Part shown: positions 1 to 11,870 of the stretch, one piece after another | How positions within the stretch are numbered: position 1 is the stretch's first letter | How the letters are laid out: every line of letters starts with the position of its first letter | Source: Epinephelus fuscoguttatus | Lineage: Eukaryota > Chordata > Actinopteri > Perciformes > Serranidae | Length of the DNA stretch: 64,000 nt | NCBI RefSeq assembly: GCF_011397635.1 | Contig: NC_064758.1 | Span: 17,514,513-17,578,512, forward strand | Direction: 5' to 3' | Program-made: the position numbers and the translations under genes | The notes under the pieces: generated by a model | What the model was told of the DNA's origin: nothing | Database searches by the model: none | Seen by the model: the letters and a program-made list of their open reading frames with translations, nothing else

Positions 1-998
1 ACAACATCACAAAAAGATGAACACAGAAACGCGAAGAGATCGACTGAGGAAGGAAGTGGGTTCTACTGTATGGAGGTCAAGGGATGACCTGGTATTATAA
101 TGGGTCTGCAATACTTAAGAGCCAAGTTAGGAACTTTTTAAGTCCTTTAGCATGATTAGTTTTTTAATACAGTTGTATTCCCACTGTAGGCATTGCAAGG
201 ACTCTTACCCAGGCCAGCCTTGCTTTAATTGAACAGTAAAATATTTTCAATTTTAATTCATATTTTCAAAATCAAATATTTTCAGTTTCATTTTAAATGC
301 CAGTTCTTGACTTGCTCTGCCCAGCATCCTGCTGTTAAAGGAGAAAACTGTTGCACGCTACAAAGAGATTTAAGTTCTCATCTATCCCGCGAGCCATAAA
401 CCTGCTTAGCTGTAACAGATAATCTCCTCATCATCATTTCCTGGTCATTCAATCTACCGCCACTTTCATCATTCATTTTGGACAGTTTTGCTTGAATAAT
501 GTACATTTGAAACACAAAACTGTAACAACATGTCTACTGGTGCAACATAAATCAGGGTAATTTTTCACAGGAAGCTGAAGTAAACTCCCTCATAACTCAG
601 TCTGTATTTTAAGACTGATGCAGTGAAAATGTGTTTTGTTTTTTTTTCAAACACAACAACTGGCCGTGCCCATCAAAGGCCGCCTCATGTGAAGTGTGTT
701 GGTTTACCAACCTGTGCCTCACTGTGTGCTCGAATGTGTCTAAAACGAATATTATTTGCTTTTTGCATCTTGTCTTTTCAATGAAATCAAATCGAATGAG
801 CTCCTGCTGAGCAGGCAGCGATTTGGGTCAAGTCCATCAGAACACTGTGTTTTTAGTCCCTCGGTCTGGAGTACAAGGCTTAACACTGAATTCATTAAGT
901 GCGCTCTGTGGCTAATGTCTGAACAAAATGTGGTTTTGGAGTACAAAGCTTTAAAATATTATAGTGCGTGTATGTGACTGTGTGAGACAGAGTAAGAG

Positions 999-1000
<2 letters not shown>

Positions 1001-1050
<50 letters not shown>
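1001..1050. repeat. (TG)25 microsatellite
   Basis: Fifty uninterrupted bases of TG, preceded by an imperfect TG-rich flank. Confidence 0.97.
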
Positions 1051-1053
<3 letters not shown>

Positions 1054-1576
1054 ATGTGTTTGTGCCCTATATTCCCTGCAGTGTCTGTGTTCCCTGGGCC
1101 TTTGGGTGCTAAGCAGTTTGTCCAACAGGCCTCCTGACATCTGGGCATCTGCCCCCCCCCACTAGTCTAAAAACCTGTAAAGCCCCTGGGCTCCTTTTGA
1201 AACACACAAACACTTGCATAACGCTCAGACATGCCCTCACAATTTGTTTGTGTGCATATATTGTTCATTAAAAGTTAAAATCAATCAGCCCCCTTAGGTG
1301 GTGTTTCAGGAAAACGTCAGAAAAGCATTTTCTGATGAGCATTTTGCTCTCACCCACCGAGACAAACATTTCAGTCTACTTCAGGGAGAGTTTGAAGTTA
1401 GCAGGCCGCATGTTTGTGAGCATGTTTCTTGAAGTTCTACAGAGTCTATATTTAACGCATGATAATGATAAAGAGGAGTGACAGCTCAGAGAAGGAAGGA
1501 AATGACTCACAATGATGGGACTGCACTCTAATAAAGCCGTATAATCACAGATGTCCTAAGGCTACTTTAACGGTGT

Positions 1577-1577
<1 letters not shown>

Positions 1578-1620
<43 letters not shown>
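1578..1620. repeat. (AC)n microsatellite
   Basis: Uninterrupted AC for 43 bases. Confidence 0.97.
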
Positions 1621-1622
<2 letters not shown>

Positions 1623-1764
1623 ATCACAGAGATAATGTATAGTGGTTACAACATAAATGAATACTACTTACAAAATTACAAAACACTGTTTACTTACCAT
1701 TACTCTCAGGTACACAATCACTAGGCCTCAAACCAATGATATGGTTTTATTAATGACTAATCAA

Positions 1765-2878
1765 TAGACCCCTTTCACAGCAGACATTTTGACATGTCAT
1801 AGCATAGTTGGAGAATCACAGGTGTGCTTAAAGACAGTAACAATGACGACATTCCACTAAAGAATGCTAGTTTTAGGGTTCTGGTATTATGCATGCTGGC
1901 TAACTGTCATATTTCACTGGGACACTAAATGGAACTGGGCCATCGTTAATATCATTAATAACTGACTCTTAACTAGCCCCTTCCAGATACTGTCCTATCC
2001 TACATTAGTAACCGTAACTATGCACAGGAGGCCAATCAAACTGTCAGGACATGGAAAAAGGTGAGACGGTGTGCATATGGAACCTGCAGGGACAGCAGAT
2101 ATCCTCAACTTTTAGGGAAGGGTGTCATATTTTTACCTTTTCTGAAGCTAAAAACACAAGAGGAGAGACGTTGGATATGGACTGAACAATGTGGAAGACC
2201 TCACACCAAAAACTCATTTGCTTTAAGGTAAGACACAAACTAACCTGAGCTAGCTTAGCACAATAGAAGAAAAAGATGGTAAAATATGAATCATGAGTTA
2301 CTTATGTTTTAACTTTAAGTTAGCTAGCTGTATACATTTAGTTGTTTGCTTTTAAACAAATGGAAAAGTGGAATGATTTAGTTTTTCTAGCAATGGACAC
2401 ATTTTTGATAATTATAGCTATAGGGAGTCATTTAACTTAACATTAGCTTAAAATAAAACTATATATTGACCTGCTGTACAACAATTGAACATGTTGTGTG
2501 TCTGTTTATCCTTCATGTGAATTGTCAAGACAATGCTTGCACTGGGATTGGTGAGCTTTTCCTTGATCCTAATGTCCTCTTCATTCACAAAACTCTGCAG
2601 AGAGATTATATTATGAATGTAGCTCTTAAATGCAAATTGTAGTCCGTTATTATTATTATTATTATAATTACACTATTCCAGATATTTACTATAATATCCT
2701 TGGAGATATCTCTCACTGATAATGATGAAAAAGCCATATTGATGCGCGGGGTGCAGAAGCTTGACAGCCTTGGCAACAGCAAGCAAGGGGGGCGGGACTT
2801 AGCAAAGATTCAGTTGCACCTGTGCTTTTCCTGCTATGACAAGGCAAATTGTCTTCTGTGAGAAAGGTCTAAAGGGGT
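1765..2878. mobile_element. Non-autonomous DNA element with about 50-bp imperfect inverted repeats
   Basis: The left end ACCCCTTTCACAGCAGACAT, continuing to CATAGC and CACAGGTG, pairs with the right end, which carries CACCTGTGC, GCTATGACAAGGCAAATTGT and CTTCTGTGAGAAAGG before AAAGGGGT. The inner block AGGGTTCTGGTATTATGC to GGGCCATCGTTA recurs, diverged, at 20215-20412 and in part at about 61300-61450. No open frame of note. Family name not recognised. Confidence 0.5.
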
Positions 2879-3712
2879 GGGTGATGTGGATAAAATACAG
2901 TAGCCTATATGTATTCTTATAACAGGTTATCAGTGTATATTTGTGATATAATACATTAAGTAATAATGCATAAAATAATATGGGAAGGTTTTTGACTTAT
3001 GCAGTGAATTAAACACACGACATTTGAAGGTGCATCATCAAAATTATGCATACGTCATATAGGAAAAAAAAAAAATTGTAATTAAAAAAGCCCCACCATG
3101 GCCTCATACATACGGAAAGGTTTAGGATACAGAGACCACAGTATAAACAATAAAGCAAATTCTATGACAGTTGATACTGTGTCACAGTATATACTGTCAT
3201 ATTACCAATCCCCACTAATTAAGTGACGTTTTTAAACAGAGACTGATAGCAATTGTTCTATAAAATGTCAAATAACGAACACCCATCACAAGTCACAAAA
3301 ATATATATATATGATGCACTCATATTGCAGATTTTGTCTAAACAGTCGGAAAATTAAATGGAAAATTCACTCTTATTACAATGAAGGAAGGAAATCAAGC
3401 AGCTCCTCATTTAGAGCTGGTACTGCTTGGGATTTTCTTTCTATAAGCAACTCAATAACAATTATCAAAATTCACTGAAATTAATTAATTAGAGTGTGCT
3501 GCTTTCAGACACTTGATACACACACAGTCAACAATATTTAATAAACAGTGATTTAAAGATATCACATTTCCACAACTGTAACAAGGAAATGCTTAATATT
3601 TTTGCTTGACTAATAACTTTACAGATTCCTCTATTAAGAATATACTAATTCATTAATGTTTTTTTAATATTGGTTATTGTTTAAGGAATATAACACTTCA
3701 GACTTAACACCC

Positions 3713-3713
<1 letters not shown>

Positions 3714-3749
<36 letters not shown>
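3714..3749. repeat. (CA)n microsatellite
   Basis: Uninterrupted for about 35 bases; a second, longer array lies 120 bases downstream. Confidence 0.96.
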
Positions 3750-3750
<1 letters not shown>

Positions 3751-3869
3751 AGATGCTAACCTTGAACATACTGCAGTTCCTTTGTCAACAACACAGAATG
3801 TTTCCAAGTACATTTACACAAGATTCACGCATGAATCCTCTATGCTGCTCATGGTGTGGTAGCACAGTA

Positions 3870-3870
<1 letters not shown>

Positions 3871-3933
<63 letters not shown>
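3871..3933. repeat. (AC)n microsatellite, long
   Basis: About 63 uninterrupted bases of AC. Confidence 0.97.
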
Positions 3934-3934
<1 letters not shown>

Positions 3935-5377
3935 CCGACGGTGAAAAATGAGTTTTAACAGACTGTAAACCAACAGGATAAATAAAGCTTTAAGAACATT
4001 AACAATGGTTTTCTTCACACTGTAACACCCACTCTCCATCCCTGTGTCTCTCCATCCATACATCCATCCTGCCATCAGTCTCTTAATGCTGCAGCTTTCT
4101 GCCAATCTGGCAAATCTAGATGTGTGATCACTGGGATGTTACCAAATGCTCAAAAGTCTCCTACAAATATTTACTGAAATACAATTAGTAAAAAAAGTAA
4201 TGACAAAAAACCATCTTGTACTCATATCCTCCTTATTTCACACTTTAACTAATTTTAGGACTTGTTCTATTTGTGTCGAAGGCGAGTGTGTGGGCGGCGT
4301 GGTCACAGTGCAGAAAACACAGCCTGTTGTTCCCTTAACTGCACGGGTACAAGTAATGGAACACCGAATGCCATTTGGTGGACATCTGGATGAAAAATAA
4401 TATGAGGATATGATTAAAAAGTTTATCAACCACTATGTTCTCTCATTCTCACTTTGGCCTGTGTTTAGTAGGGTTATCTGGATAAAAGCCTTCCTCACTA
4501 TGTAGTTTTAACTATTTATGCTTTTATATTAGTATATGTTATATCACAGTATTCATTGTGACTTCCATATAAACTGCACTACATTATGATTTATACATAA
4601 TGGCTGTCGGAGCTGCGCCACTAGACCTCTTTGATTTCATTTCATTTTTATATTGCTATGTATATACTGTACACATCATGTTAAATGCCACCTCAATCTC
4701 TTATTCTATCTTTCATTTATTTCAAACAAATGCTTAAAAACTGCATTCTTGGTCACTTTCATTATTTGAATTTAACTGAGGACTGCATGATCTTTTCCTG
4801 GGTTAAGGACGGTCATTAGAAAGCCAATCAAAAGTCTTTAGACAGCTAAACTCAAAACACACAAGAAAATGCAGGACAGACTGAAAGAAAAAAAGGTTTT
4901 CTAACCTTTTTTACCCAAAAGTTGACTGTATGATTGAAGCTTGACCCTGAACACAACACAAAAGAATAACAAAGCATTCTGTGTCTCTGTGTGGAGCTAC
5001 ACTGTAAGAAAACCAAAAACTAACATCTCTATAAGTAACATGTGCAGGGACAAATTGGAGGACAACTGCTACCTACAGAGAGAGACAACTTCATAAGACT
5101 AAAGTGAACTTTAGGGAAGTTGTGGCACTGTAAGAAAAGGATTATAAAATAATTTTCAACACACCACATGATTTTTACCTTTTGCTCACCGTTATTTGCC
5201 ATTTATGTTTATTATTATTTTTTAGAGTCACACCTTATCTTGCGAACCTGTCACCAGAGAGTTCTGTAAAACCCTGGATTACCTTCAGTTACAGTGCTTT
5301 CCTTTTGAATTCAGTACCAATGTTTTGAAATTACCACTGTGTATATTATCTGCATCTGGCAACTACAGTATGGTTAA

Positions 5378-6537
5378 AGGGGACCTTTAATGCTCATTTA
5401 TACTTGTATGCTGGGTTTCTATAACAGGTTTACATGCTTAAAAGTTCAAACAACATTTTATTTTCCTCATACTGTCTGTGCTGGAAAACCTGTATTTACT
5501 CTCTGTCTGAAATACTCTGTCTTAGTAGTCTCGCCACCAGACAATCAGAGATCTCTGCCTGCTGGACACTGCTTTCTAAAGTGTGAGAAAACGGCCAGCA
5601 ACAAAGCAACACCTCTTGCATTTTTAAAAGGACACGCCCTCCCGGAAATGTGCGCTCCCCCTTTTCTCGTCCGCAAGGAAACTTAGAGCTTGAAAATGGA
5701 TGCAGAGAGATTTAACTCTCTTTTATCAAACGTGTGCGCAGTCCACAAGATTGTGGAAATGAAGGACTTACAGCGACTTTGTTTAAAACTTTTAACGCAG
5801 TCGGACTATGTTTACAAGCACAAGAGTTCCGCAAGCCACCGAAGGACTGCCCTGCGGATTTACTATTGGTTCTGCAACGTAGGGAGTTTTTTTAAACTCT
5901 GAAATTGTATCCACCCATCTAAACACAAAATCAGGGAGAAAGACAAGACCGCATTTTGACAACTTCGGAGTAAGTCTGGGTTGGTAATGGAGAATAGCTG
6001 CAATTTCTCCCCTGAATCCAAATTAACTGGTAGAAAATAATATTGTCAGTCAAGATAACATGTTTCTGTGATGTTAGCATGTAGTTACATGTAGCAGCTA
6101 CTTGCAGCTGGGCAATGACTATATAACAAGACTTCCAACAGTCAAAAATCACCAGTGAAAGCTTCTAAACCAAAATCTTGGTTAATCGACCGGACATTCT
6201 CCAGTGGGAATATGATCCAAAATTAGGGAGAAATTAATAACATCACCAACATTTTCCCTGAAGTTAGCATGTAGCTACATGTAGCAGTGTAGCCTATGCA
6301 ATGTGAACACTTGCAGTAACGTGCCTGGAGCTGGTGACCATATAAAGAAATCCATCACAAGCTGACATCAGCTTATCTCGAAAAAATGTTAGCGTACTCA
6401 GAACAATCTGAGGTCTGAGGTTTTTGCTGACAAGAATTACTTTTACATACGTTTACCTCATTATTCGAAAATTTAGCCACATTTAATATGAACATCCAAC
6501 ATTGTAACATTATATACAGAAATTAAGGCATAGCATT
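5378..6537. mobile_element. TTAA-type DNA element, copy A
   Basis: It starts TTAA then AGGGGACCTTTAATGCTCAT (5374 on) and ends near GGCATAGCATTAA (about 6538). Shared blocks with copy B at 34556-35175 include GGGTTTCTA near the left end, TTTACATGCTT plus AATGTTCAAA-like text, and AGAAATC-C-AAGCTGACATCA and CATCCAACATT near the right end. Compared with copy B it has extra sequence including an open frame at 5690-5902 of unknown nature. Confidence 0.55.
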
Positions 6538-7099
6538 AAAGTTTGTGAGCTATCATGATAGTGCGGAATAGACTATGGTGAAGATATGGTTTGGGTTAGG
6601 CAACTAAAGGTAAGGGCAAGTCTATGAAAAAAACTATTTCCTGCACTGGCACTAAACTCTCAGGATAATGGGCTGACTGTCAGTTAACAGTCCTGATTCC
6701 TCTCAAAAAATGTTCAAATCTTTAGACCAATCTCAAAGACAGCAACAAGCAATGACTGATGAGAAGGACGATTAGCATCCTTTAACACCACACACTGTAC
6801 AATTTTATCTCCTGCCTGTCAGCGCCAACTCATCCAGACAGCAGTGGACCAATATGGCCAAATGTGTGGCCACCTCCTAAAAATGTAATACAAGATTTGA
6901 ATAAAGTAATAAAATACTGACCACTGAATAAAAGCTCATGCAGGGGAATGTATTCATGCATTTTTATTACTTCATAACAGGAATCGCCAGCCATGTGTTC
7001 ATTTTATGAGTTCTGTGATTCATGGGTGTGACGTGGCTGTCTTCAGCGATAGCTAGAGCAATCTTTTAATAAAAATCCATCTCAGTGTCCAAACATGTA

Positions 7100-7100
<1 letters not shown>

Positions 7101-7159
<59 letters not shown>
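7101..7159. repeat. (CA)n microsatellite, long
   Basis: About 59 uninterrupted bases of CA, followed by a looser CA-rich zone to 7290. Confidence 0.97.
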
Positions 7160-7160
<1 letters not shown>

Positions 7161-8055
7161 ATCCATGTGCTTCTCTGTGCCTGGCTGTTAATGAGAGGGC
7201 TTCACCTCACATACTGCATATTCACATAAAGACACCTACATCCTTCCTTACATCCACCCACACACGTACAGTATACACATGCACACATATAAAAATGGAG
7301 ACATGCCATCAGACTGAAGACACAGATTATTACAAAAAGACAGTTGGATGTTAATTTGTGTGCTGATGCGTATATAGTGTGTTTGACTGTATGCTTGTAT
7401 CAAAATACTGCCCTGAAGGCTGACAGCATGCTGGGTCAATGACCAGTCACATGCTGCCCTTATAGACTGATCACCAATACAATCAATTGAGCTCTCCCCC
7501 TCTTTCGCTCTTGTTTTACATGCTTAGAAATGACAGCTGATACCCAATACTGTAACAAACACGACAGCATCCAGTGGTGGAGTGTAACCAAGTACGTTTA
7601 CTCAAGTGCTGGACTTGAATACAATTCTGAAGTGTACTTGAGTTGCAATACTACTGTGTAAAAATACTCCGTTACAAGTAAAAGTCCTGCATTCAAAATG
7701 TTGCTTAAGTGAAAGTACTGAAGTATTCATATCAAAATATACCCGAACTGCCAAAAGTAGAAGTACTCTGGCCATCAGGAAAACTCTTCCTGATGGCCTT
7801 GCCCCCTAAATGGTCCACAGGCTGTAGCTAATGAAAAAAATTCCCTGCATAAGATACTCTTTGTGAGTGTCTTGAATGCATCTCCCTGCATCAATTTCAT
7901 CCAAAGCAGCCAGCATAGGGGGAGAGACATAAAAGAAGAAAGGCTCCAGCAGGAGATGCCGCTAAATGTGGTAAAACTCGACCAAGTGTTTTCTAGGGAC
8001 CACCAGCTAAGTCAGTGTTGAAAATAAACATGCTACCTCGCAAACGTTAGTAATG

Positions 8056-8080
8056 CATCATCATCATCATCATCATCATC
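8056..8080. repeat. (CAT)8 trinucleotide repeat
   Basis: A pure CAT array of about 25 bases inside the hAT element. Confidence 0.95.
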
Positions 8081-8287
8081 CCTAGTCAAAAGCCCTGTAT
8101 TAACCCTCAGAGCCCTACAGACACAATATCTGTGAAATTCACATCTGCACATACATTACTCTTGTTTGAATAACTCACGAAGTTGGCATCCGAATTCAGC
8201 TTCTGATTCACAGATTAAGGGGAAATTTACAGGGTAATGTTAATGAGTCTTTTCCAAATACAAGTATTATAGCCTGATGTAGTTAAA

Positions 8288-8900
8288 GTAGGGCTGTCAA
8301 AATAATGTATTCATTTTGATTAACTAATCACAGAAAAAATAATACATTAAAAAAATGAATCGCATTCCGTGGTGCCCTTTGACCTGGTGCGTCACTCAAG
8401 GCCACCGTGGCTTTGTCACATGATGGAGGCGATGCTGCTGGGCCATGTGAATGGAAAAAATTATATTTAAAAAATGCCCAGATAAAACTGTTGATAGGAG
8501 CACTCTTCCCTGCAGTAAGGAATTTTCGTACCATCAGAGTACTTCAAGCCTGAAATATCATCTCAACATAAATCATTTAGCAGTGAACCCAGAGGTCCGA
8601 CCTAGCACAGACTCTGATGCTAGCACTAGCCACAGCCTCGCCAAGCCACACTCGACCAGGTGTTCAGACGCAAACTGAATAAAAGTGCAAAATGGATTGC
8701 AATGGACTGCAGGCCAGTTTCGGTGGTAGAGGACAGGGGGACAATTGTGTTCAAAATCCAGCAGCTTTACTACGGCACATTTGCCAAAATTTATTTGAAC
8801 TGAAATTTTCTAAATACATTAACAGCAAAAATTGATGTATGTGATAATTTTAGATAAATTAATCATAGAGCATGTAATTAATTAGGTTATCAAAGTATTG
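8288..8900 (+). mobile_element. Nested hAT-like fragment with BED-type zinc-finger remnant
   Basis: The segment opens with AGGGCTGTCAAAATAATG and closes in TAATTAATTAGG-like AT-rich sequence, the pattern of another teleost hAT family. Inside, an open frame at 8451-8678 encodes CSKEFSYHQSTSSLKYHL followed by NINH, the Cys and His-x4-His half of a BED zinc finger as found at the N-terminus of hAT transposases; the first Cys of the finger is not seen. The frame stops after 75 codons, so it is a remnant. Exact borders are uncertain. Confidence 0.5.
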
Positions 8901-9631
8901 CAGTACAGTAGTGGTTTAGTCTCTTTGATAAATTATATATGACCTCATAACAGTCAGCTAGATTAGTCCAGTTCCAAACCTAGGGATTGGGCCCCTCCAA
9001 ATGGTCACCAGATAACTCTGAGAGGTCGTCAAATCATTAACGTGAGAGGAAAGAAGAAAATACAAAGTTATGATGCATAATTCTGTTTTAAAATACTGTA
9101 TTACAATACACACATACATTGAAAAATATGTGTTGCTTTGGTTTAATTTGAGGTTCATAACAGTACATTGTACTAAGCAGTTCTTAAAATAGTCCCAGCC
9201 AGACCCCCTGCTTAAAAAATGGCCTGACTGGGGCTGTATTTCTTGCAGTATTTCCCAGCCCAAATGATTTTTCCCAGTCCAGCCCTGATTCAGAATAATA
9301 TGAATTTTATTATTGGATTATAATTATACTGCTGCTTTTATCACTGTAATGTTGCAGCTGGTAAAGGTGAATCTAATTTTAGTTATTCCATAAACTGCTG
9401 GTGCTTTAACCTATAATGATATATTATTAGTTCATTTATGTTTTAAATTAATAATCTAAATTTGTAAAGTAACTAAAGCTTCAAATAAATATACCAGTGT
9501 ATAAGGAAAATTATCATAAAATTGAAAGACTCAAGTAAAGTACAAGCAGCAAAACATCTGAATACTTCTCCCACCACTGACATCATCACAACAAAAGCCT
9601 GTACTTCTCTCTCGCTCCTGCCTTTCTTAAC

Positions 9632-10079
9632 AACACACACACACATACATACAAACACACACACGCAAATAAAAGGACACGCCCACATACGCCCACACAC
9701 TCACGTGCTTGATGGGGCAGTGTGCTTAGTGTGACTCTCATTTCCCTTCCTCTATAAACCTTTAATCCCTGACTTAGAGAAAAATGACGCAACCTGACAT
9801 TCTGGTTGCCAAATCGCACACACACACACACACACACGCAAAAAAAAAAAAAAAACACACGTCATGCATGATTGCAACAAATGCACATACATATATATAT
9901 ACACCAGTGTGTTCAAGTGTCCAAGCTATAGACATACACACAAACAGGCATACTGTACTGTATGTGTAGATGCACACAAGCACAAACACACACACACACA
10001 CATATAGTTTGGGCAGATGCATCATCACAAACATGCAGTTTGCGCTTTGACTGTGACTAATAAACAACATGCATGTATG

Positions 10080-10113
<34 letters not shown>
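9632..10113. repeat. Cluster of CA arrays with a poly(A) run
   Basis: Interrupted CA arrays lie at 9632-9664, 9817-9838, about 9987-10002 and 10082-10113, with a poly(A) run at 9840-9855. It starts about 50 bases right of the hAT element. Confidence 0.9.
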
Positions 10114-10114
<1 letters not shown>

Positions 10115-11497
10115 CTGAATGAACTCACTCCTGTTCTGCTGTTTTGGATAAGCCTGCCCACCTTACAGCATTCAGGTCTTATGATTACTGTTATACAACA
10201 ACTCAAACATGTTTCTGAATCACTGTGAGAAGAAATGTGCAGACAAAACAATCATTACAGTGTGTGATAACACAACGCCTTGCGCCCTGCTCTCTTAATG
10301 TATTTGCTTTGATGGACAGTCCTTGCTCTCAAAATGCCAACACCACGAGCTGCATGTCTGAAAAATATATTTGTATTAATGTAATTAAAAAAGGCTGCTG
10401 CACTTATAGGGCATAGTCGAAAAGTACATTTCCAAACCTTCTCCTGCAAAACAAATCCCTTTAAGGCTAAACCTGAAACTACTGAGAGACAATAGGCACA
10501 CAGCATGACAATCGTCAGTGACCTCGACTCATCTGATAATTGATTAAGACAAAACAGTCAGACCTGAAACCTACAAGGACTCTGACATTTGTTCAAAATC
10601 ACAAAGCCAGAGCTGAAATTGGGCTGGAGGAAATTGCCATGGAGATTTCATTTTTGCAGGCAAGTTTATGAGAATCGCTTTTAAATTTGAGGCGAATGAA
10701 ATTAGGCTGAAGTCTGGATGTTTTCTGCTGTGTGCTTTGACTTGATGTCATGACTCAGGCACAGCGAAACCCCCCTGCTGCTGGGACTGCCTATGGTTTT
10801 AATCAGAAAATGATGTCCCTCGTTACCATGCTTTCAACTCCAATAGCCAACCCTGCATTAGCCAAAATATTATTTACCCTTTGATCTCTGACTCATGCTG
10901 TTCATGTGAAGGCTCACCCACATGCAGTTAAAATGGACTCCAAAAAATGAGGACAGAGCGCACACACAGCCAGTGTGGTTAACTTCAACCTTTTATACAT
11001 TTCACAGTGTATAATATTATTAAATCTGCTTATAATCACAAGTCTTTTCATTCTACTGATTTTCATTGTTAATTATCCGCAGGCTATTATATCTCTGTCC
11101 ATGCACTACAGCACTTACAATACATTCTCTCACTGATTATCACAGCTGCTCCCTTCACTTCACACCAGGTTTCTATATACAGCAGGTGCTCAGATAGAGC
11201 TCGGTTATGAGTCAACATCTCTCCATATAAGCAAAGTGATCATTTAATTCATTGTGACCAATTAAAAAAAATCCACAAAATTACAGTGTGAGATCTAAAA
11301 TGCCCCAGATCGTATATTTTATTGTGACAATCATAGTACAGAGTTCTGGTAAACCATCAGAGAAACAATTTGACATGATAGAATAAATGCGCATTTTATT
11401 CAAAACAATGTGATTTATTGTTTAGTTCATATTGCACCATATTAAAATAAAGATGATCACAATATTAATTTTTCCTTTTTGTTCATTACTACCTACT

Positions 11498-11870
11498 TTA
11501 AGGGTCTCTACGCAAAATTCAGTGTACAAGTTGGCTCTTAACATGGAGGTGGCTGAACCAGAAGCTAGCAGCTAATGGTGCTAACTCCATAAACATCACT
11601 AAACAACAGAAACAATGCTGACAGGGCTAATGTGGTTTTAACCCAGAGGGGAACCACAGGGTGGGCGCAACACTTCAGAGACGACAGCATCCTGATATCA
11701 GCAGTAAGCCCCTTATGAGCACAGCACAAAGCAGCAGCAACGAGCTAGCCGGTGGGCTACTGGTTGGACTGCCTACCTCAACAAAGAACAGAGAAGTTCA
11801 AATTACGACAGATAACTAGTGTGACTTCATTTTCTGCTTAGAACACCATTACTCCACTATATCTTTACAT
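11498..11870. repeat. Dispersed repeat, copy 1
   Basis: CTCTTAACATGGAGGTGGCT, then AGCTAGCAGCTAATGGTGC and GCAACGAGCTAGCCGGTGGG, are matched at 23739-24110 (CTCTCAACATGGAGGTGGCT and so on). The similarity is collinear over about 300 bases. Family not recognised. Confidence 0.5.

Larger units (their letters stand above)
7572..9579. mobile_element. hAT-type DNA element, 2.0 kb, with 8-bp target duplication
   Basis: The left end is CAGTGGTGGAGTGTAACCAA and the right end GTACAAGCAG to CTCCCACCACTG, so the outer 9 bases are perfect inverted repeats (CAGTGGTGG / CCACCACTG). The 8 bases outside are ACAGCATC (7564-7571) and ACATCATC (9580-9587), 7 of 8 identical, as expected for a hAT target duplication. 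The left part is rich in AAGTAC/ACTCAAGT motifs found in teleost hAT elements. No intact transposase is present. The interior carries a second inserted element. Confidence 0.78.

Noticed and set aside
895..1148. Frames made of Thr-His or Val-Cys repeats here and at other CA/TG arrays
   Set aside because: They are translations of dinucleotide microsatellites.
3714..3933. Paired CA arrays resembling a regular repeat-spacer pattern
   Set aside because: They are simple microsatellites with a single unrelated gap. This is vertebrate DNA, and no CRISPR array or cas gene is present.
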